Origin: an uncultured Pelagibacteraceae bacterium
Lineage (GTDB): Bacteria > Pseudomonadota > Alphaproteobacteria > Pelagibacterales > Pelagibacteraceae
Assembly: GCA_902525625.1 (NCBI GenBank)
Contig: CABZHM010000011.1
Span: 1 to 44,832 of the forward strand
Length of the DNA: 44,832 nt
Reading direction: 5' to 3'
The position numbers and the translations under genes are program-made. This document shows, piece after piece, positions 23,612-32,799 of the stretch (positions are counted from its first letter, which is position 1; every line of letters begins with the position of its first letter). The notes below the pieces were generated by a model that was not told where the DNA came from, searched no databases, and was given only the letters and a program-made list of their open reading frames with translations.

Positions 23612-24778
23612 ATGAGTTATTTAGCAAAAAATTATAATAGAAAAAAAATTTCATTTACAAAAGGTAAAGGAAGCTATCTTTACACTTCTAAAGGATTGAA
23701 ATATTTAGATTTCGTTCAAGGAATAGCCGTAAATTGTTTAGGTCACTCACATCCTAAACTAGTTAAAACAATACAAAATCAATCTAAGAAACTTTGGCAT
23801 ATTTCAAATGCTTTTAAAATTCCTGAGGGGGAAAAGTTGGCAAAAAAATTATGTCAAAAGACTTTTGCTGATTATGTAATATTTCAAAACAGTGGTGCAG
23901 AAGCTACTGAGGCATCTATTAAAGTTGCTAGAAGATATTTTTATTCAATTGGAAAACCTCATAAAAACAGAATTTTGTGTGTAAAAAATTCTTTTCATGG
24001 AAGAACCATTGCAGCAATTTTTGCAAGTGGGTCAAAAAAAATGATAGAAGGTTTTGGGCCTAAAGTTCCAGGATTTGATCACTTTATTTTTGGAAATCAC
24101 AAATCTCTGAAAAAAAATATCACTAAAAATACTGCAGCTATAATGGTCGAACCAATTATGGGAGAAGGAGGAATTAAGGTGATTCCTGATTGGTGTTTGA
24201 AAGAATTGAGAAAATTATGTAATAAAAAAAAAATTTTATTAATAGTGGATGAAGTTCAAACAGGAATTTCGAGATCAGCAGATTTTTTAGCTTTTGAAAG
24301 CTCAAAAATAAAACCGGATATCGTTCCTATTGCAAAAGGAATAGGTGGTGGATTTCCTATTGGTGCAGTTTTAATGAATAAAAAAGTAGCTTCTGGAATG
24401 ACACCAGGCACCCATGGTTCAACTTTCGGTGGGAATCCTTTAGCAATGGCTGTTGGAAATTCAGTAATAGATATAGTTTCAAGTAAAAAATTCTTAAATA
24501 ATGTAAAGAAATTATCAAAATATTTCTTTATAAATTTAAATTTTTTGAAAAAAAAATATCCTAAGGTTATTAGAGAAATAAGAGGAAAAGGCCTACTAAT
24601 TGGAGTTCAGCTTCATAAAGATCAGTCTAAGTTTATAAAAAAATTAATGGATAATAAATTACTAACCATACGTGCTGCTGAGAATGTTGTTCGTATTTTG
24701 CCTCCGCTAAATGTTAAAAAAACAGAGATTAATCAAGCGTTAAAAATCATAGATGATGTATGTTCAAAAATAAGATAA
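23612..24778 (+). CDS. argD: Acetylornithine aminotransferase
   Basis: Class III PLP aminotransferase making N-acetylornithine. The 388-residue protein has the expected QNSGAEATEASIKVARRY, SFHGRT, the cofactor aspartate in IVDEVQTGISR, the PLP lysine in PIAKGIGGGFPIGA, and HGSTFGGNPLA. ATG at 23612. It is followed after 1 base by argF, so the two form an arginine operon. It may also serve as succinyldiaminopimelate aminotransferase, as some ArgD proteins do. Confidence 0.94.
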   Translation: MSYLAKNYNRKKISFTKGKGSYLYTSKGLKYLDFVQGIAVNCLGHSHPKLVKTIQNQSKKLWHISNAFKIPEGEKLAKKLCQKTFADYVIFQNSGAEATEASIKVARRYFYSIGKPHKNRILCVKNSFHGRTIAAIFASGSKKMIEGFGPKVPGFDHFIFGNHKSLKKNITKNTAAIMVEPIMGEGGIKVIPDWCLKELRKLCNKKKILLIVDEVQTGISRSADFLAFESSKIKPDIVPIAKGIGGGFPIGAVLMNKKVASGMTPGTHGSTFGGNPLAMAVGNSVIDIVSSKKFLNNVKKLSKYFFINLNFLKKKYPKVIREIRGKGLLIGVQLHKDQSKFIKKLMDNKLLTIRAAENVVRILPPLNVKKTEINQALKIIDDVCSKIR

Positions 24779-24779
24779 A

Positions 24780-25709
24780 ATGAAACATTTTATAAACTTA
24801 CAAGATATTTCAGCTAAAGACCTTAGAAAAATTATTAGGAATGCACAAATAAGAAAAAATTTAAGAAAAAAACTTAGTCATCTTGACATGGATAAAGATA
24901 CTCCTCTTAAAGGAAAATTATTAATTCAAATGTTTGAAAAATCAAGTTTAAGGACAAGACTAAGTTTTTATCTTGCTATTAAACAACTTGGAGGAAGTAC
25001 TTTGACATTAAGACCTAACGAGCTTCATTTATCTAAAGGTGGTGAAAGTATAGAGGATACAGCTAAGATATTATCTAATTTTGGTAACGCTTTTATGTTA
25101 AGAACTGATAGTGATAAAAAACTAGAAGAATTTAAAAAACATTTATCAATTCCAGTTATTAATGGGTTAAGCCCTTCGTCGCACCCAACCCAGATTTTAT
25201 CAGATATCTTTACGGTTGAAGAGATTAAGAAGAAGCCTATACACAAACTAAATATTGCATGGATAGGGGATTGTAATAATGTTTTAAATTCTTTAATTGC
25301 AGCTTCAATTAAATTTTCCTTTAGATTAAAAATTGGTTGTCCTAAAAAATATAAACCAAATAAAAATATTATAGACTATATAAAAAAAAATAATAATAAA
25401 ATAGATATTTATTCAAGTCCTAAAAAAGCTACCCTCAACGCTGATGTTCTATTTTCTGATAAAGTTATATCTATCAATGACAAAGTAAATAAAACAAAAA
25501 AATTGAATAGTTTTAAAAAATTTAAGATTGATAAAAAACTGATGGGTTATGCAAAGAAAGATTGTATTTTTCTTCACTGTTTACCAAGGGGAAATGAAGT
25601 TGATGAAAAAGTATTTTCTAGTAAACAATCAAAAGTTTGGACACAAGCAACTAACAGAGTGCATGTGCAAAAATCTATTTTACTTTATTGTTTTGGAAAA
25701 TTAAGGTAG
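24780..25709 (+). CDS. argF: Ornithine carbamoyltransferase with altered motifs
   Basis: Makes citrulline from ornithine and carbamoyl phosphate. The 309-residue protein aligns across the family: FEKSSLRTRLSF, GGESIEDTAKILS, HPTQILSDIFTV, HCLPRGNEV, and NRVHVQKSIL. Three motifs depart from the norm: STRTR is SLRTR, the ornithine loop SMG reads SIN in SDKVISIND, and HCLPxxRG is shortened. SLRTR is known from N-acetylornithine carbamoyltransferases, but argJ at 36755 releases free ornithine, so the ornithine enzyme is more likely. It overlaps the convergent cycM by 9 bases. Confidence 0.88.
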   Translation: MKHFINLQDISAKDLRKIIRNAQIRKNLRKKLSHLDMDKDTPLKGKLLIQMFEKSSLRTRLSFYLAIKQLGGSTLTLRPNELHLSKGGESIEDTAKILSNFGNAFMLRTDSDKKLEEFKKHLSIPVINGLSPSSHPTQILSDIFTVEEIKKKPIHKLNIAWIGDCNNVLNSLIAASIKFSFRLKIGCPKKYKPNKNIIDYIKKNNNKIDIYSSPKKATLNADVLFSDKVISINDKVNKTKKLNSFKKFKIDKKLMGYAKKDCIFLHCLPRGNEVDEKVFSSKQSKVWTQATNRVHVQKSILLYCFGKLR

Positions 25710-26243
25710 CGGTAATGGTTTGTCTGAATTTTTGTTCAAGTATTTAATCACCGAAGCCCTATCTTTCTCTTTTCTCAATCCTGCAAATGCCATTTTGGTT
25801 CCTTTAATCCATTTGGCAGGCTTAATCAAATACCCATTTAATTCCTCAAATGTCCATTCCTTTCCGTATCCAGCTAGTGCTTTAGAATATTTGTAATCAT
25901 TTACAACACCAATTTTTCTTCCAACAACATTGTATAGCGCGGGCCCAATATTATTTTTTCCACCTTTTACGATAGAGTGACAAGCCGCACATTTTTTAAA
26001 AACTTTTTCTCCAGTTGCAATATCTCCCATTGCCATTAAGGCGGCAATATCTATTTTCTGCTTTACAGTTTCACCTTCAGTTTTTAACTGTGCAGTAACC
26101 GACTGTTCAACATCAACTGCGTATCCTGGCGTTTTTGGTTTTTCGACATAGAAAATCACGCTGGATAGTTTGCTAATACCTATTAAAAGGAGACCCACAA
26201 GTAAAATCGCAGCTACTATTTTATTTATTTCGAAAGAATCCAT
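25701..26243 (-). CDS. cycM: Membrane-anchored cytochrome c (CycM type)
   Basis: A 180-residue protein with an N-terminal uncleaved membrane helix (about 8-30, IVAAILLVGLLLIGISKL), a linker, and a class I cytochrome c domain with the haem site CAACH and a likely ligand methionine in GTKMAFAGL. Such proteins carry electrons from the bc1 complex to the terminal oxidase in the periplasm. It lies divergent to kdsB, a common alphaproteobacterial arrangement. ATG at 26243. Confidence 0.92.
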   Translation of the reverse strand: MDSFEINKIVAAILLVGLLLIGISKLSSVIFYVEKPKTPGYAVDVEQSVTAQLKTEGETVKQKIDIAALMAMGDIATGEKVFKKCAACHSIVKGGKNNIGPALYNVVGRKIGVVNDYKYSKALAGYGKEWTFEELNGYLIKPAKWIKGTKMAFAGLRKEKDRASVIKYLNKNSDKPLPLP

Positions 26244-26352
26244 TTTATAAAATTTTATTTTGAACGTATAACATTATAAATTAAGAATTGCTTATATATT
26301 TGATGTATATTATTGCCTCTGCTTGTAGTGTATTAATAAATAACAATGACGC

Positions 26353-27087
26353 ATGAAAACACTAATTGTAATCCCATCAAGACTAGCAGCCACTAGGTTA
26401 CCTGGAAAGCCACTTCTAAAAATTAATGGTTTATCCATCATTTCTCACGTGCTTAAAAAGGCTGAAAAAGCTAAAATTGGGGATGTATTAGTCGCAACTG
26501 AAAATAAAGAAATCGTTGATGATGTTAAAAAAAATGGCGGTCAGGCAGTTTTGACTAGCAATAAACATAATACAGGAACAGATAGAATTTATGAAGCTCT
26601 ACAAAAAACCGAGATTTCAAATATTGATTTAGTAATGAATCTTCAAGGAGATGAGCCTTTAATTGATGTTGATGATATAAGGAGTCTTAATCAACTTATG
26701 ATAAATACAAATTCCAAAATTGGTACTCTTGCTTCAAAAATTTTAGATAAAAAACTTTATGACAATCAAAGTGTAGTTAAAGTAAAAACTAAAGAAGAAT
26801 TGAATCACAAAAATTTTCCAGAGGCAATTTATTTTAAAAGAAAAACCTTAAAAAATGATTTAAATACATATCATCATGTGGGTATTTATTGTTATGAAAT
26901 GAGAACACTTAAAGATTTTGTGTCACACAAGCAGTCACCTAATGAGACTAAATATAATTTAGAACAATTAAGAGCTTTAGAAAATAAAATTAAAATAAAT
27001 GTCGCTCTTGCCAAATCACATTCGATTGGAATAGACACAAAAGAGGATTTTGTGGCTATTAAAAAGATTATGGAATATAAGACGTAA
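26353..27087 (+). CDS. kdsB: CMP-Kdo synthetase
   Basis: Activates Kdo with CTP for LPS core synthesis. The 244-residue protein starts with the nucleotide-binding IPSRLAATRLPGKPL, followed by VATENKEIV, TGTDRIYEAL, the metal-site NLQGDEPLI, and HHVGIYCYEM. The normal sequence has SxHxSGTDR; here it is SNKHNTGTDR, a mild variant. Its stop overlaps the pheA ATG by one base (TAATG). Confidence 0.94.
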   Translation: MKTLIVIPSRLAATRLPGKPLLKINGLSIISHVLKKAEKAKIGDVLVATENKEIVDDVKKNGGQAVLTSNKHNTGTDRIYEALQKTEISNIDLVMNLQGDEPLIDVDDIRSLNQLMINTNSKIGTLASKILDKKLYDNQSVVKVKTKEELNHKNFPEAIYFKRKTLKNDLNTYHHVGIYCYEMRTLKDFVSHKQSPNETKYNLEQLRALENKIKINVALAKSHSIGIDTKEDFVAIKKIMEYKT

Positions 27088-27917
27088 TGGAAAAAATTTA
27101 TTTTCAAGGAACATTTGGAGCATACTCACATCTAGCTGCCCTATCTGTTGCCCCAAAAGCTAAGATAATACCATGCAAGACTTTTGACGAATGTTTTTTG
27201 AAAGCTTTTGAAGACTCATCTTCCAGAATAATTATACCAGAGTCTAACAGAATTACTGGAAATATAGGAATTGAATATTTGGTATTTAAATATCGATTAA
27301 ATATTTATTCAGAATATTTTCAAAAAATTGAACATAATTTGTTAGTAATTCCTGGTACAAAAATTTCTGACATAAAAAATATTTATTCTCATTCGCAAGC
27401 ACTCTCACAATGTTCAAATTTTATTAAATCAAATAATCTAATTGAACATGTTAGAGCGGATACAGCCGGATCAGCAGAAATGATATCTAGAATTAAAGAT
27501 AATAAAAATGCTGCAATAGCCTCTACTTTAAGTGCAAAAACCTATGGATTAGAAATAATAAAAAAAAATATTGAAAATGAAAAAGGAAATCTTACTAGGT
27601 TTTTAATTATGGGTAAAAATATTTTTCAACCAGAGTATGGTGACAAAAAATATATTACATCTTTTCTATTCAAATTAAAAAGTAAACCAGCAGCCTTATA
27701 TCAATCACTAGGCGGCTTTGCTATCAATGGTGTAAACTTAACAAAGCTACAAAGTTACCCTGAAAAAAATTCCTTCGAATCTTATTTTTTTTTATGTGAT
27801 CTTGATGGCCACATAGAAGATGTAAAAGTTAAAAAATCATTAGAGGAATTAGGTTTGCATTGTCAAGATTTTCACGTTTTAGGTGTCTTTGAGGCTGACA
27901 AAATACGAGAAAAGTAA
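27087..27917 (+). CDS. pheA: Prephenate dehydratase
   Basis: Converts prephenate to phenylpyruvate. The 276-residue monofunctional enzyme has FQGTFGAYSHLAA at the N-terminus, the periplasmic-binding-like core, the catalytic TRF in GNLTRFLIMG (about 165-175), and a C-terminal ACT domain for phenylalanine binding with LTKLQSYPEKNSFESYFFLCD. No chorismate mutase domain is fused. Co-transcribed with kdsB. Confidence 0.94.
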   Translation: MEKIYFQGTFGAYSHLAALSVAPKAKIIPCKTFDECFLKAFEDSSSRIIIPESNRITGNIGIEYLVFKYRLNIYSEYFQKIEHNLLVIPGTKISDIKNIYSHSQALSQCSNFIKSNNLIEHVRADTAGSAEMISRIKDNKNAAIASTLSAKTYGLEIIKKNIENEKGNLTRFLIMGKNIFQPEYGDKKYITSFLFKLKSKPAALYQSLGGFAINGVNLTKLQSYPEKNSFESYFFLCDLDGHIEDVKVKKSLEELGLHCQDFHVLGVFEADKIREK

Positions 27918-27930
27918 TTTTTATTATTTC

Positions 27931-27960
27931 TTGTGGTTTAGAAAACATTACTGCTATAAT
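27931..27960 (+). promoter_or_regulatory. Promoter of the SRP RNA gene
   Basis: TTGTGG at 27931-27936 and a perfect TATAAT at 27955-27960 are 18 bases apart, and the RNA 5' end at 27967 is 7 bases after the -10 box. This is the best sigma-70-type promoter I see in the window. Confidence 0.65.
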
Positions 27961-27966
27961 ATATTT

Positions 27967-28050
27967 GGAGGCTAGAGGTGGATGCCGCTTGAACCCGACC
28001 AGATCTTAACGGAAGCAGTCGTAGAGACAGTTATTCAGGTTCTAGTCTCC
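27967..28050 (+). ncRNA. ffs: Signal recognition particle RNA (4.5S type)
   Basis: An 84-nt hairpin RNA. The ends GGAGGCTAGA and TCTAGTCTCC pair over 10 bp (one G-U), and the apical domain has the conserved asymmetric loop sequences ACCAGATC and GGAAGCAG that bind Ffh. It lies directly before dnaX, a frequent place for ffs. It ends 11 bases before the dnaX ATG, so dnaX may share the transcript. Confidence 0.93.
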
Positions 28051-28061
28051 TTAATAAATTT

Positions 28062-29714
28062 ATGAATAGTAAATCAAAAGTATTAGCGATAAAATATAGA
28101 CCCCAAACTTTTGACGATCTTATTGGTCAAAAGGTTCTTGCTGAAACCATTATAAACTCAATTAAAGCCAACAAAATACCAAATGCATATTTGTTTACAG
28201 GAATAAGAGGGATTGGAAAAACCACAACAGCAAGAATTGTTGCTAAGACATTGAATTGTTTAAATGGAATAGAAAATAAATGTAAAGTAAAATGTGATAA
28301 TTGTGATGCGATAACGAACTCAAGTCATATTGATGTTCTTGAAATGGATGCAGCAAGCAAAACAGGTGTAGATGATGTAAGAGATTTAATTGAATTTTCC
28401 AGATATGGACCAACATCCGCTAAATATAAAATTTTCATAATTGATGAAGTCCATATGTTGAGTAAACAAGCATTTAATGCCTTGTTAAAAACCTTAGAAG
28501 AACCGCCAGAGTATTTGAAATTTATTTTCGCAACGACAGAAATTAAAAAAATTCCAGTTACTGTAGTTTCTAGATGTCAAAGGTTTGATTTGTCTAGAAT
28601 TAAATCATCTGAACTATTAGAATATATTAAAAAAATTAAAGATAAAGAAAATGGAAAAATAACAGACAATGCTCTAAAGCTTATAGTAAAAATTTCAGAA
28701 GGCTCTGTTAGAGATGCCTTATCTTTGTTAGATAGAGCATTATTAAGTTTGGATGAGGAAAAAGAGTTAGATTTAAATTCAGCGCAGAGAATTTTTGGAT
28801 ACTTTGATAAATCTCAATTAATCGACTTATTTGAGCTAATTTTAAAAGGCGAAGAAACAAAAGTAATAAGTATTTATAGAAAGATTTATGATCAAGGTGT
28901 TGAACCAAAGGTTTTTATTAATGATTTCTTAGAGATACTTTATTACTTCAAGAATATTAATTCATTAACATTAGAAAGCACAAACTTTTCTTTGAATGAT
29001 GAAGAATTTTTTAAAATTAAAAGTCTATCAAACCAAGTAGACCAAGAGATATTAATATTATTTTGGCAATTTGTCATCTCCTCACTTGATGAGCTAGATA
29101 TAGTTTCTAATCCACACTTTTCAATTGAAATGATCCTAATAAGATTGATGTATTTAAGTTCTGCGAAATTTAAAAATAAAGTTGAAAAAATTGAAGTTCA
29201 AACAAAAAGTGAAAATCTAGTTAAGAATACAGAAAGTGAGTTAACATCTAAAACAATCAATCAAATAAAGAATATTGCACAAGAAGATGAAAATAAACCA
29301 GAAGTTCAAACAGAAATCAAAACAGAAAATAAAATTAATATAAATACTTTTGAGAAATTAATTGAAGTTTGTTCAAAAAAAAAGGAAATAAAATTAAAGT
29401 ATGAATTAGAAAAAAACGTTAATCTTGTAAAATTTGAAAAAAATAGAATTGAAATATCCTTTAATGAAAGTTTAGATAAAGATTTTGTAAAAAATCTATC
29501 ATCAAAACTTTTTGAATGGACAGATGAACGATGGATTATTACATTTAGTAAATTAAAAGGACAAGAGTCCATAAATGATAAACAAAAAAATTCTAAGAAA
29601 ATATTGATTGATGAAATGAAAAACTCAGAAATATTTAAAAGTGTTATGGAAAGATTTCCCGATGCCGAATTAATAGACGTAAATTTAAATAAAAACGGAG
29701 TTGATAATGACTGA
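28062..29714 (+). CDS. dnaX: DNA polymerase III tau (gamma) subunit
   Basis: Clamp-loader ATPase of the replisome. The 550-residue protein has Walker A GIRGIGKTTTAR, a Cys4 zinc module (CLNG..CKVKCDNC), Walker B FIIDEVHML, the TEPPEYLKFIFATTE segment and sensor SRCQRFD, then domain III to about residue 375. A charged linker (about 380-425) leads to the alpha-binding tau domain V (about 428-550, ending FPDAELIDVNL). At codons 439-441 lies an A-AAA-AAG slip site (29378-29384). Overlaps ybaB by 8 bases. Confidence 0.95.
   Translation: MNSKSKVLAIKYRPQTFDDLIGQKVLAETIINSIKANKIPNAYLFTGIRGIGKTTTARIVAKTLNCLNGIENKCKVKCDNCDAITNSSHIDVLEMDAASKTGVDDVRDLIEFSRYGPTSAKYKIFIIDEVHMLSKQAFNALLKTLEEPPEYLKFIFATTEIKKIPVTVVSRCQRFDLSRIKSSELLEYIKKIKDKENGKITDNALKLIVKISEGSVRDALSLLDRALLSLDEEKELDLNSAQRIFGYFDKSQLIDLFELILKGEETKVISIYRKIYDQGVEPKVFINDFLEILYYFKNINSLTLESTNFSLNDEEFFKIKSLSNQVDQEILILFWQFVISSLDELDIVSNPHFSIEMILIRLMYLSSAKFKNKVEKIEVQTKSENLVKNTESELTSKTINQIKNIAQEDENKPEVQTEIKTENKININTFEKLIEVCSKKKEIKLKYELEKNVNLVKFEKNRIEISFNESLDKDFVKNLSSKLFEWTDERWIITFSKLKGQESINDKQKNSKKILIDEMKNSEIFKSVMERFPDAELIDVNLNKNGVDND
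29375..29384 (+). other. Candidate dnaX slippage / -1 frameshift site
   Basis: Nine A followed by G, read TCA-AAA-AAA-AAG in the dnaX frame, so the heptamer A-AAA-AAG is in phase. A -1 shift gives Gly-Asn-Lys-Ile-Lys-Val and then TGA at 29402-29404: a 447-residue product lacking domain V. E. coli gamma is made on the same heptamer, and Thermus dnaX by slippage on a nine-A run. Confidence 0.55.
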
Positions 29715-30024
29715 TTTTAGTAAAATTCTAGATAAGGCGAAAGAGCTTGAAGCAAAGATGAAGGAAAGCCAACAAAAGATTAAGGAAATTAGAGTTGTAG
29801 GAGTTTCAGGATCAAATTCTGTAAAGATAACTTTGGATGGAGATGGAGAAATGCAAAAAATAGAGTTATCTGATGAAATTGTGAAAGAGGACAAAACTAT
29901 AATTGAGGATTTGATTGTTGCAGCTCATAATAGTGCTAAATCTCAACTTAAATCAAAAACAACTGAGGAAATTTCAAAAGCAACGGGTGGGTTTGGTATT
30001 CCTGGATTTAAATGGCCATTATAA
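29707..30024 (+). CDS. YbaB/EbfC nucleoid-associated protein
   Basis: A 105-residue small DNA-binding dimer, nearly always between dnaX and recR. It starts MTDFSKILDKAKELEAKMKE with the long N-terminal helix, has the central VVGVSGSNSVKITLDGDGEM strands and ends GGFGIPGFKWPL, typical for alphaproteobacteria. The ATG at 29707 overlaps the dnaX stop by 8 bases; a TTG two codons upstream is less likely. Confidence 0.93.
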   Translation: MTDFSKILDKAKELEAKMKESQQKIKEIRVVGVSGSNSVKITLDGDGEMQKIELSDEIVKEDKTIIEDLIVAAHNSAKSQLKSKTTEEISKATGGFGIPGFKWPL

Positions 30025-30027
30025 ATA

Positions 30028-30633
30028 ATGCAGAATATAAATGAGATAGAAGAATTAATTAAATTAATTTCCAAATTACCTGGATTAGGACCCAAATCAG
30101 CTAAAAGAATTGTTCTAAGATTGATGAATGATAGAGATCAACTGATCAAACCTTTGGCTAAAGTATTAGCTCAAATTTACAAAAATGTTTCTAGATGTAA
30201 AAATTGTGGTTCTTTAAAGTCTACTTTAGTAGGTTGTGATAATTGTGAAAACTCAAAAAAAAAATTTGATAAGATTTGTGTTGTTGAGGATATTGCTGAC
30301 CAATGGTCTATTGAGAGCTCTAATATATATCAGGGATATTTTCATATTCTTGGTGGTACAATCTCATCTGCAGGAAATAGAAAAGGGGATTTATTAATCG
30401 ACTCTTTAGTAGAGAGAGTTAAAAAAGACAAAATTGAAGAGGTAATTTTAGCTACGAGTGCTACAATAGAAGGTCAAACGACTGCCTACTATATTCAAGA
30501 AAGTTTAAAAAATATCAAAGTAAAAATTACTAAACTTGCGCAAGGTTTACCGGTTGGCGGTGAGATAGAAAATCTAGATGATGGGACTTTAATTTCTGCT
30601 TTTAAAAATCGATCTAATTTGGTTTCGAACTAA
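30028..30633 (+). CDS. recR: Recombination protein RecR
   Basis: Loads RecA with RecF/RecO at gaps. The 201-residue protein has the helix-hairpin-helix PGLGPKSAKRIVLRL, a Cys4 zinc finger (CKNCGSLKSTLVGCDNC), and a Toprim domain (VVEDIADQWSIE, YFHILGGTISSAG). The family has GGxISP; here Pro is Ser. It starts 3 bases after ybaB. Its last 20 bases overlap the convergent glcB. Confidence 0.94.
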   Translation: MQNINEIEELIKLISKLPGLGPKSAKRIVLRLMNDRDQLIKPLAKVLAQIYKNVSRCKNCGSLKSTLVGCDNCENSKKKFDKICVVEDIADQWSIESSNIYQGYFHILGGTISSAGNRKGDLLIDSLVERVKKDKIEEVILATSATIEGQTTAYYIQESLKNIKVKITKLAQGLPVGGEIENLDDGTLISAFKNRSNLVSN

Positions 30634-32788
30634 GATTAGATTTTTTTTTTAACCTATTTAAATGAAGTAATGGTTCGGTGTAACCTGAAGGTTGTTCTTT
30701 ACCCTTGAACACAAGATCGCAAGCAGTTTGAAATGCTATAGAGTTTTCATAATCACTACTCATTTTAACATATAATGGATCATCTTTATTCTGTTTATCA
30801 ACTATTTTTGCCATCTCTTTCATTATCTCAGTAACTTGTATTTTCGTTGTAATTCCATGATGGATCCAGTTGGCTATATGCTGAGATGAAATTCTAAGAG
30901 TTGCCCTATCTTCCATCAAACCTATATTATTAATATCTGGTACTTTAGAACAACCCACACCTTGATCTACCCATCTTACAACATAACCCAATAAAGTTTG
31001 TGCAGAATTGGAAATTTCTTTATTTATATCTTCGACAGACCAATTAGGTCGATCTGCTGTTGGGATTGTTAAGAGATCATCTATTTTAGCTGGCTCTCTA
31101 TTCATTAATTTTTTTTGTTCATTAAAAATATCTATTTCGTGATAATGTAAAGCATGTAAAGCAGCCGCTGTTGGAGATGGAACCCATGCACAGTTTGCTC
31201 CTGCTTTTAGGTGGCCTTTTTTTTGATCCATCATGTCTTTCATTTTATCTGGCATTGCCCACATTCCTTTTCCAATTTGTGCTTTTCCTGAAAACCCACA
31301 TTTCAAACCAATATCGACATTATTATTTTCGTATGCATTAATCCATTTAGATGATTTCATATCACCTTTTTTAATCATAGGGCCGGCTTCCATTGATGTA
31401 TGCATTTCATCACCAGTTCTATCTAAGAAACCAGTGTTTATGAAAAAAACTCTATTTTTAAGACTTCTAATACATTCTTTTAAATTTGCAGACGTTCTTC
31501 TTTCTTCATCCATAATACCAATCTTACAAGTATACTTAGGTAGATTTAGAACTTTCTCAACTTTAGTAAAAATTAAATCTGTAAACGCGGTCTCATCTGG
31601 ACCATGCATTTTAGGCTTAACTATATACACAGATCCAGTTCTTGAATTGGTTTTCTTTTTAATATCATGTATTGCAGCTGCTGTTGTTATAAATGCATCC
31701 ATAATTCCCTCAGGTATTTCACTTCCATCCTTTAATAAAATTGACGAGTTAGTCATTAGATGACCAACATTTCTTATAAGTAAAAGGCTTCTACCATGTA
31801 ACTTTAAACCTTTACCATCTTTTGAGATATAACTTCTATTTGGGTTTAGCTTTCTCTCAAATAATTTACCTTCTTTTTTAAATTTTGATTTCAGATCACC
31901 TCTCATAAGGCCTAACCAATTTCGATAGCAATTAATTTTATCTTCCGAGTCGACTGCTGCTACACTATCCTCATTATCACAAATTGTTGACACTGCAGAT
32001 TCTAATATTATGTCACTTATTCCAGCGTGATCTTGTTGAGCGGCAAACGCTCTAGAGTCTTTTAGAATTTCAATATGTAAACTATTATTTTTTAGAATAA
32101 TTGCAGACGGATTATCACTTTCACCTCTGTGTCCAATAAATTTATTTTCATCTTCCAAATCAAAAATATCAGCACCTTTTAAAACTTTTAATTTGCCATA
32201 TTTAACAGCCAAACTTGTAATTTGATTCCAACTTAATCCAGCTAATGGGAAGTACTTATCTAAAAAATCTCTACCATATTTAATAACCATTTCACCCCTT
32301 AGAGGGTCATACCTCTCAGATACGCTATCTTCAGACTGTTCAATTACGTCTGTACCATAAAGACTATCATATAAACTCATCCATCTTGCATTCGCAGCAT
32401 TTAACGCATACCTTGCATTCATGACTGGCACTACTAACTGAGGTCCAGCTATATTTGCAATTTCTTCATCAACATTTTCAGTTTCTATTTTAAAATCAGG
32501 CCCTTCATTTTTTAGATAACCAATTTCTAATAGAAATTTTTTATACTCTATTAAATTAAATTCTTTACCTTTGTTTTTGATATGCCATTCATTTATTTTC
32601 TTTTGCAAATCTTCTCTAAACTTAATTAATTCTTTGTTTTTTGGAGCAAGTTCATCAAGAGTTTTTTCAAGACCCAACCAAAAATTTTCAGTAGATATAT
32701 TTGTACTTTTTAATAATTCATCATTTACAAAGTTTGATAGTTTTTCAGATACTTGTAGGTTATTAATTTTAACATATTTTTCTTGCAT
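30614..32788 (-). CDS. glcB: Malate synthase G
   Basis: Condenses glyoxylate and acetyl-CoA to malate. At 724 residues it is the large G isoform: VVPVMNARYALNAANARW near the N-terminus, VHxGISD-type core, the glyoxylate/acetyl-CoA segment with KPKMHGPDETAF, GIMDEERRTSANLKECI, FINTGFLDRTGDEMHTSM, GMWAMPDKM, and the late QGVGCSKVPDI and LMEDRATLRISSQHIANW. It is preceded by a tandem glycine riboswitch, which in SAR11 ties malate synthase to glycine and the glycine/serine requirement. ATG at 32788. Confidence 0.95.
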   Translation of the reverse strand: MQEKYVKINNLQVSEKLSNFVNDELLKSTNISTENFWLGLEKTLDELAPKNKELIKFREDLQKKINEWHIKNKGKEFNLIEYKKFLLEIGYLKNEGPDFKIETENVDEEIANIAGPQLVVPVMNARYALNAANARWMSLYDSLYGTDVIEQSEDSVSERYDPLRGEMVIKYGRDFLDKYFPLAGLSWNQITSLAVKYGKLKVLKGADIFDLEDENKFIGHRGESDNPSAIILKNNSLHIEILKDSRAFAAQQDHAGISDIILESAVSTICDNEDSVAAVDSEDKINCYRNWLGLMRGDLKSKFKKEGKLFERKLNPNRSYISKDGKGLKLHGRSLLLIRNVGHLMTNSSILLKDGSEIPEGIMDAFITTAAAIHDIKKKTNSRTGSVYIVKPKMHGPDETAFTDLIFTKVEKVLNLPKYTCKIGIMDEERRTSANLKECIRSLKNRVFFINTGFLDRTGDEMHTSMEAGPMIKKGDMKSSKWINAYENNNVDIGLKCGFSGKAQIGKGMWAMPDKMKDMMDQKKGHLKAGANCAWVPSPTAAALHALHYHEIDIFNEQKKLMNREPAKIDDLLTIPTADRPNWSVEDINKEISNSAQTLLGYVVRWVDQGVGCSKVPDINNIGLMEDRATLRISSQHIANWIHHGITTKIQVTEIMKEMAKIVDKQNKDDPLYVKMSSDYENSIAFQTACDLVFKGKEQPSGYTEPLLHLNRLKKKSNLSSKPN

Positions 32789-32799
32789 AGCACTTTAAT

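Noticed and set aside
31233..31763. 176-codon plus-strand ORF opposite glcB
   Set aside because: Entirely inside the well-conserved malate synthase gene; no family features.
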